Source: a virus
Direction: 5' to 3' (one strand)
IMG/VR virus record: IMGVR_UViG_3300029268_000139
Coordinates: 1 to 23,135 of that record
Length of the DNA stretch: 23,135 nt
Of the stretch, positions 21,796 to 23,135 are shown one piece after another; position 1 is the first letter of the stretch; each line of letters starts with the position of its first letter. The translations under genes and the position numbers were made by a program. A model generated the notes under the pieces. It ran no database searches. It saw only the letters and a list, made by a program, of their open reading frames with translations, and was not told the origin of the DNA.

Positions 21796-22663
21796 CGGAA
21801 TTAAGATTGCACTTAACAGAACAGCTGGGATTTCTCCTGCATATACTGCCTCAAGCAGGTTTCAGGTTGGAATAAACCAAGCAACCGTGGCAGTAGCAGA
21901 TAATGCAATTACCTTTCCAATACCCATCAATTCCACAGAAACTGTAGATGCTTGCGAAGCAACAACTGGTTGGACAGCCGGCACTGATGGAGCAATTACT
22001 ACTAACTCAACAACCTATAAACAAGGAAGCTACTCACTTAACTTAACTAAAAATGCAGCAACAGCTGATAATGTAATTTGGTATAAAGAAACCGAGCCAA
22101 GCCTGGATTTTACAAGCAAGACAATATATGGTTGGGTTTATATAATTGACGCAGCAGCACTTGCAAAGCTAGCAACAAGCTCGGCATTGGAAGTTAGATA
22201 CGGTAACGATTATAATACAAATTATTATAAGTTTGTTTATGACAACGCAGACTTAGCAGTTGGTTGGAACCTTATATACTTTACAACCACAACAGGCACA
22301 CAAGTAGGGACTGTAACCTTGAATGCTTGCGATTCTCTAGGAGTTAAACTCACATTTACGGCAACAAGCGATACTACAAGTGCTGGCGATATTGTGATTG
22401 ACGATTTTAAACTATCAAGCTCTGGAGACTATTATAAAAACTATGAGAGTGGTTATCCAAGCGTTGACGAAACCAAGTTTGAAATTACCGAGAAGTGTTA
22501 TTTGAATAGCACAGACGCTAATGGGTTTAATATTACTGGGATAGGCACATTCAACACCGATGCAACAGCAAAGGCAGAGAGTATATTTAAAATAACAAGT
22601 ATGAGTAAATCTGATACAGACGAGTTCTCGTACATTGTAAAGAAAAGATTGACAAGGAGATAG
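21782..22663 (+). CDS. Receptor-binding tail protein with sugar-binding-like domain
   Basis: This 293-residue protein has an N-terminal part (about 1-50, VDNGIKIALNRTAGISPAYT and a VGINQATVAV strand) likely to dock on the hub. About residues 55-215 form a beta-sandwich with features of carbohydrate-binding modules: DACEATTGWTAGTDGAITTN, YKQGSYSLNLTKNA, SKTIYGWVYI, VGWNLIYFT and a closing GDIVIDDFKL. These are typical of CBM4/galactose-binding-like folds. The C terminus has GYPSVDETKFEITEKCYLNS and a basic end. It probably binds host surface glycans. The start has GTGATAG (21772-21778) upstream, inside the zinc-ribbon gene. Confidence 0.68.
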   Translation: MIVDNGIKIALNRTAGISPAYTASSRFQVGINQATVAVADNAITFPIPINSTETVDACEATTGWTAGTDGAITTNSTTYKQGSYSLNLTKNAATADNVIWYKETEPSLDFTSKTIYGWVYIIDAAALAKLATSSALEVRYGNDYNTNYYKFVYDNADLAVGWNLIYFTTTTGTQVGTVTLNACDSLGVKLTFTATSDTTSAGDIVIDDFKLSSSGDYYKNYESGYPSVDETKFEITEKCYLNSTDANGFNITGIGTFNTDATAKAESIFKITSMSKSDTDEFSYIVKKRLTRR

Positions 22664-22666
22664 AGT

Positions 22667-22873
22667 ATGTTAACAAAAGAAGAAGCAACAATAATATTAA
22701 ATAAGATGGAAGTAAACTACTCCCAGCAATTCCTAGAGTTTGCCTTGAGGTTCAATGATGCAAACCTATTAAAGGAGTTTTGTATATACTGGAAATCCAA
22801 GCCAGCAGGCGGTGGGGATTTGAGTAAATTTCTAACAGAACATTATACTAAAAGACTAGGTGATAAAGAATGA
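22667..22873 (+). CDS. Small helical protein of unknown function
   Basis: This 68-residue protein has a strong AAGGAGA ribosome binding site (22654-22660) lying in the end of the previous gene. It is predicted mostly helical (KEEATIILNKMEVNYSQQFL, then EFALRFNDANLLKEFCIYW), with a Pro-Ala-Gly-Gly-Gly turn and a basic/acidic end. There is no membrane segment or metal site. It lies between two probable tail-tip or fibre genes and overlaps the next by four bases (ATGA). Assembly chaperone for the adjacent receptor-binding proteins is one possibility, from position only. Confidence 0.6.
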   Translation: MLTKEEATIILNKMEVNYSQQFLEFALRFNDANLLKEFCIYWKSKPAGGGDLSKFLTEHYTKRLGDKE

Positions 22874-23135
22874 CAATTATATCCGTATTCGCCCCCGGCG
22901 ATATTGCAGAGAGTGCAAAGTTCAACTATAACTGGAACGATGCAGTAAAACTACACAACGAGAAAGCCATCAATGATGTTAGTGCTACAAATTCAGGAGT
23001 TCTTGCAGGAAGCTCACAGAAGCTTATTGATAAGTTTTTGGACTCAACAGGGCAGAATAATACGGTTGATACTGGAACAACTACCGGAATATTTGATACT
23101 TCTTATTATAAGTGTAATCAATATATAGTTCCTAA
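22870..23135 (+). CDS. Fibre or baseplate protein, N-terminal part (cut by window end)
   Basis: Starting at ATG 22870, within the stop of the preceding gene, the frame stays open for 88 codons to the window edge. It reads MTIISVFAPGDIAESAKFNY, then NWNDAVKLHNEKAINDVSAT, a Ser/Gly region, and a Thr/Gly-rich part with TTTGIFDTSYYKC. A short N-terminal docking region followed by a helix and then Thr/Gly-rich strands is common at the start of tail fibre proteins. The position after the hub and a sugar-binding-like protein agrees. The rest of the protein is outside the window, so the family cannot be fixed. Confidence 0.6.
   Translation, partial: MTIISVFAPGDIAESAKFNYNWNDAVKLHNEKAINDVSATNSGVLAGSSQKLIDKFLDSTGQNNTVDTGTTTGIFDTSYYKCNQYIVP

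Overview
The window is the late (virion) half of a tailed double-stranded DNA virus or provirus. Every convincing gene lies on the + strand, packed with overlaps of a few bases. The identification rests on a set of recognisable virion proteins: a large-terminase nuclease end, a portal, a MuF-like protein, an HK97-type prohead protease, a capsid protein, neck proteins, a tail tube, a frameshifted tail chaperone, a short hydrophobic tape measure and tail-tip proteins. This suggests a siphovirus-type particle with a rather short tail. The DNA is AT-rich, with heavy use of ATA (Ile) and AGA (Arg). Many genes have G-rich or AGGTGA/AAGGAG-type ribosome binding sites.

Host: three late units are preceded by an almost identical element centred on TTTATAAATA. 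It looks like an archaeal TATA box, with a second AT-rich patch about 20-25 bases downstream where transcription would start. This makes an archaeal host my preferred reading. However, TATAAATA is also the T4-type bacterial late promoter core, and the XhlA-like and BppU-like proteins are familiar from viruses of Gram-positive bacteria. The host therefore remains open.

Layout. (1) 2-1221: end of the large terminase, a calcineurin-like phosphoesterase and a zinc-ribbon protein. (2) 1223-7719: promoter copy A, then a receptor-binding and lysis cassette (a small virion protein, two large fibre proteins, a coiled-coil protein, a BppU-like protein and two holin-like membrane proteins). This cassette sits unusually between terminase and portal. 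(3) 7732-10270: portal with a DUF5661-like tail, and a MuF-like protein. (4) 10270-15612: promoter copy B, prohead protease with a nested scaffold-like start, major capsid protein, a tandem hairpin pair, four tandem small paralogues (likely capsid decoration), a YkgJ-type cysteine cluster protein, a 50-residue protein and three neck/connector proteins. (5) 15610-23135: promoter copy C, a GC-richer structured leader RNA, tail terminator, tail tube, the G/GT chaperone pair made by -1 frameshifting, tape measure, distal tail protein, baseplate hub, a 48-residue zinc-ribbon protein, a receptor-binding protein with a sugar-binding-like domain, a small protein and the start of another fibre/baseplate protein cut by the window end.

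How it fits together: the three promoter copies would switch on the fibre/lysis, head and tail units at the same time. Dosage within units is probably tuned by the MCP-downstream hairpins, the nested scaffold start, the frameshift and the tail leader RNA. The most interesting items are the leader RNA at 15650-15777, the shared promoter element and the mosaic decoration-protein array. No endolysin, integrase, tRNA or CRISPR array was seen, and no stretch over 300 bases lacks a gene.
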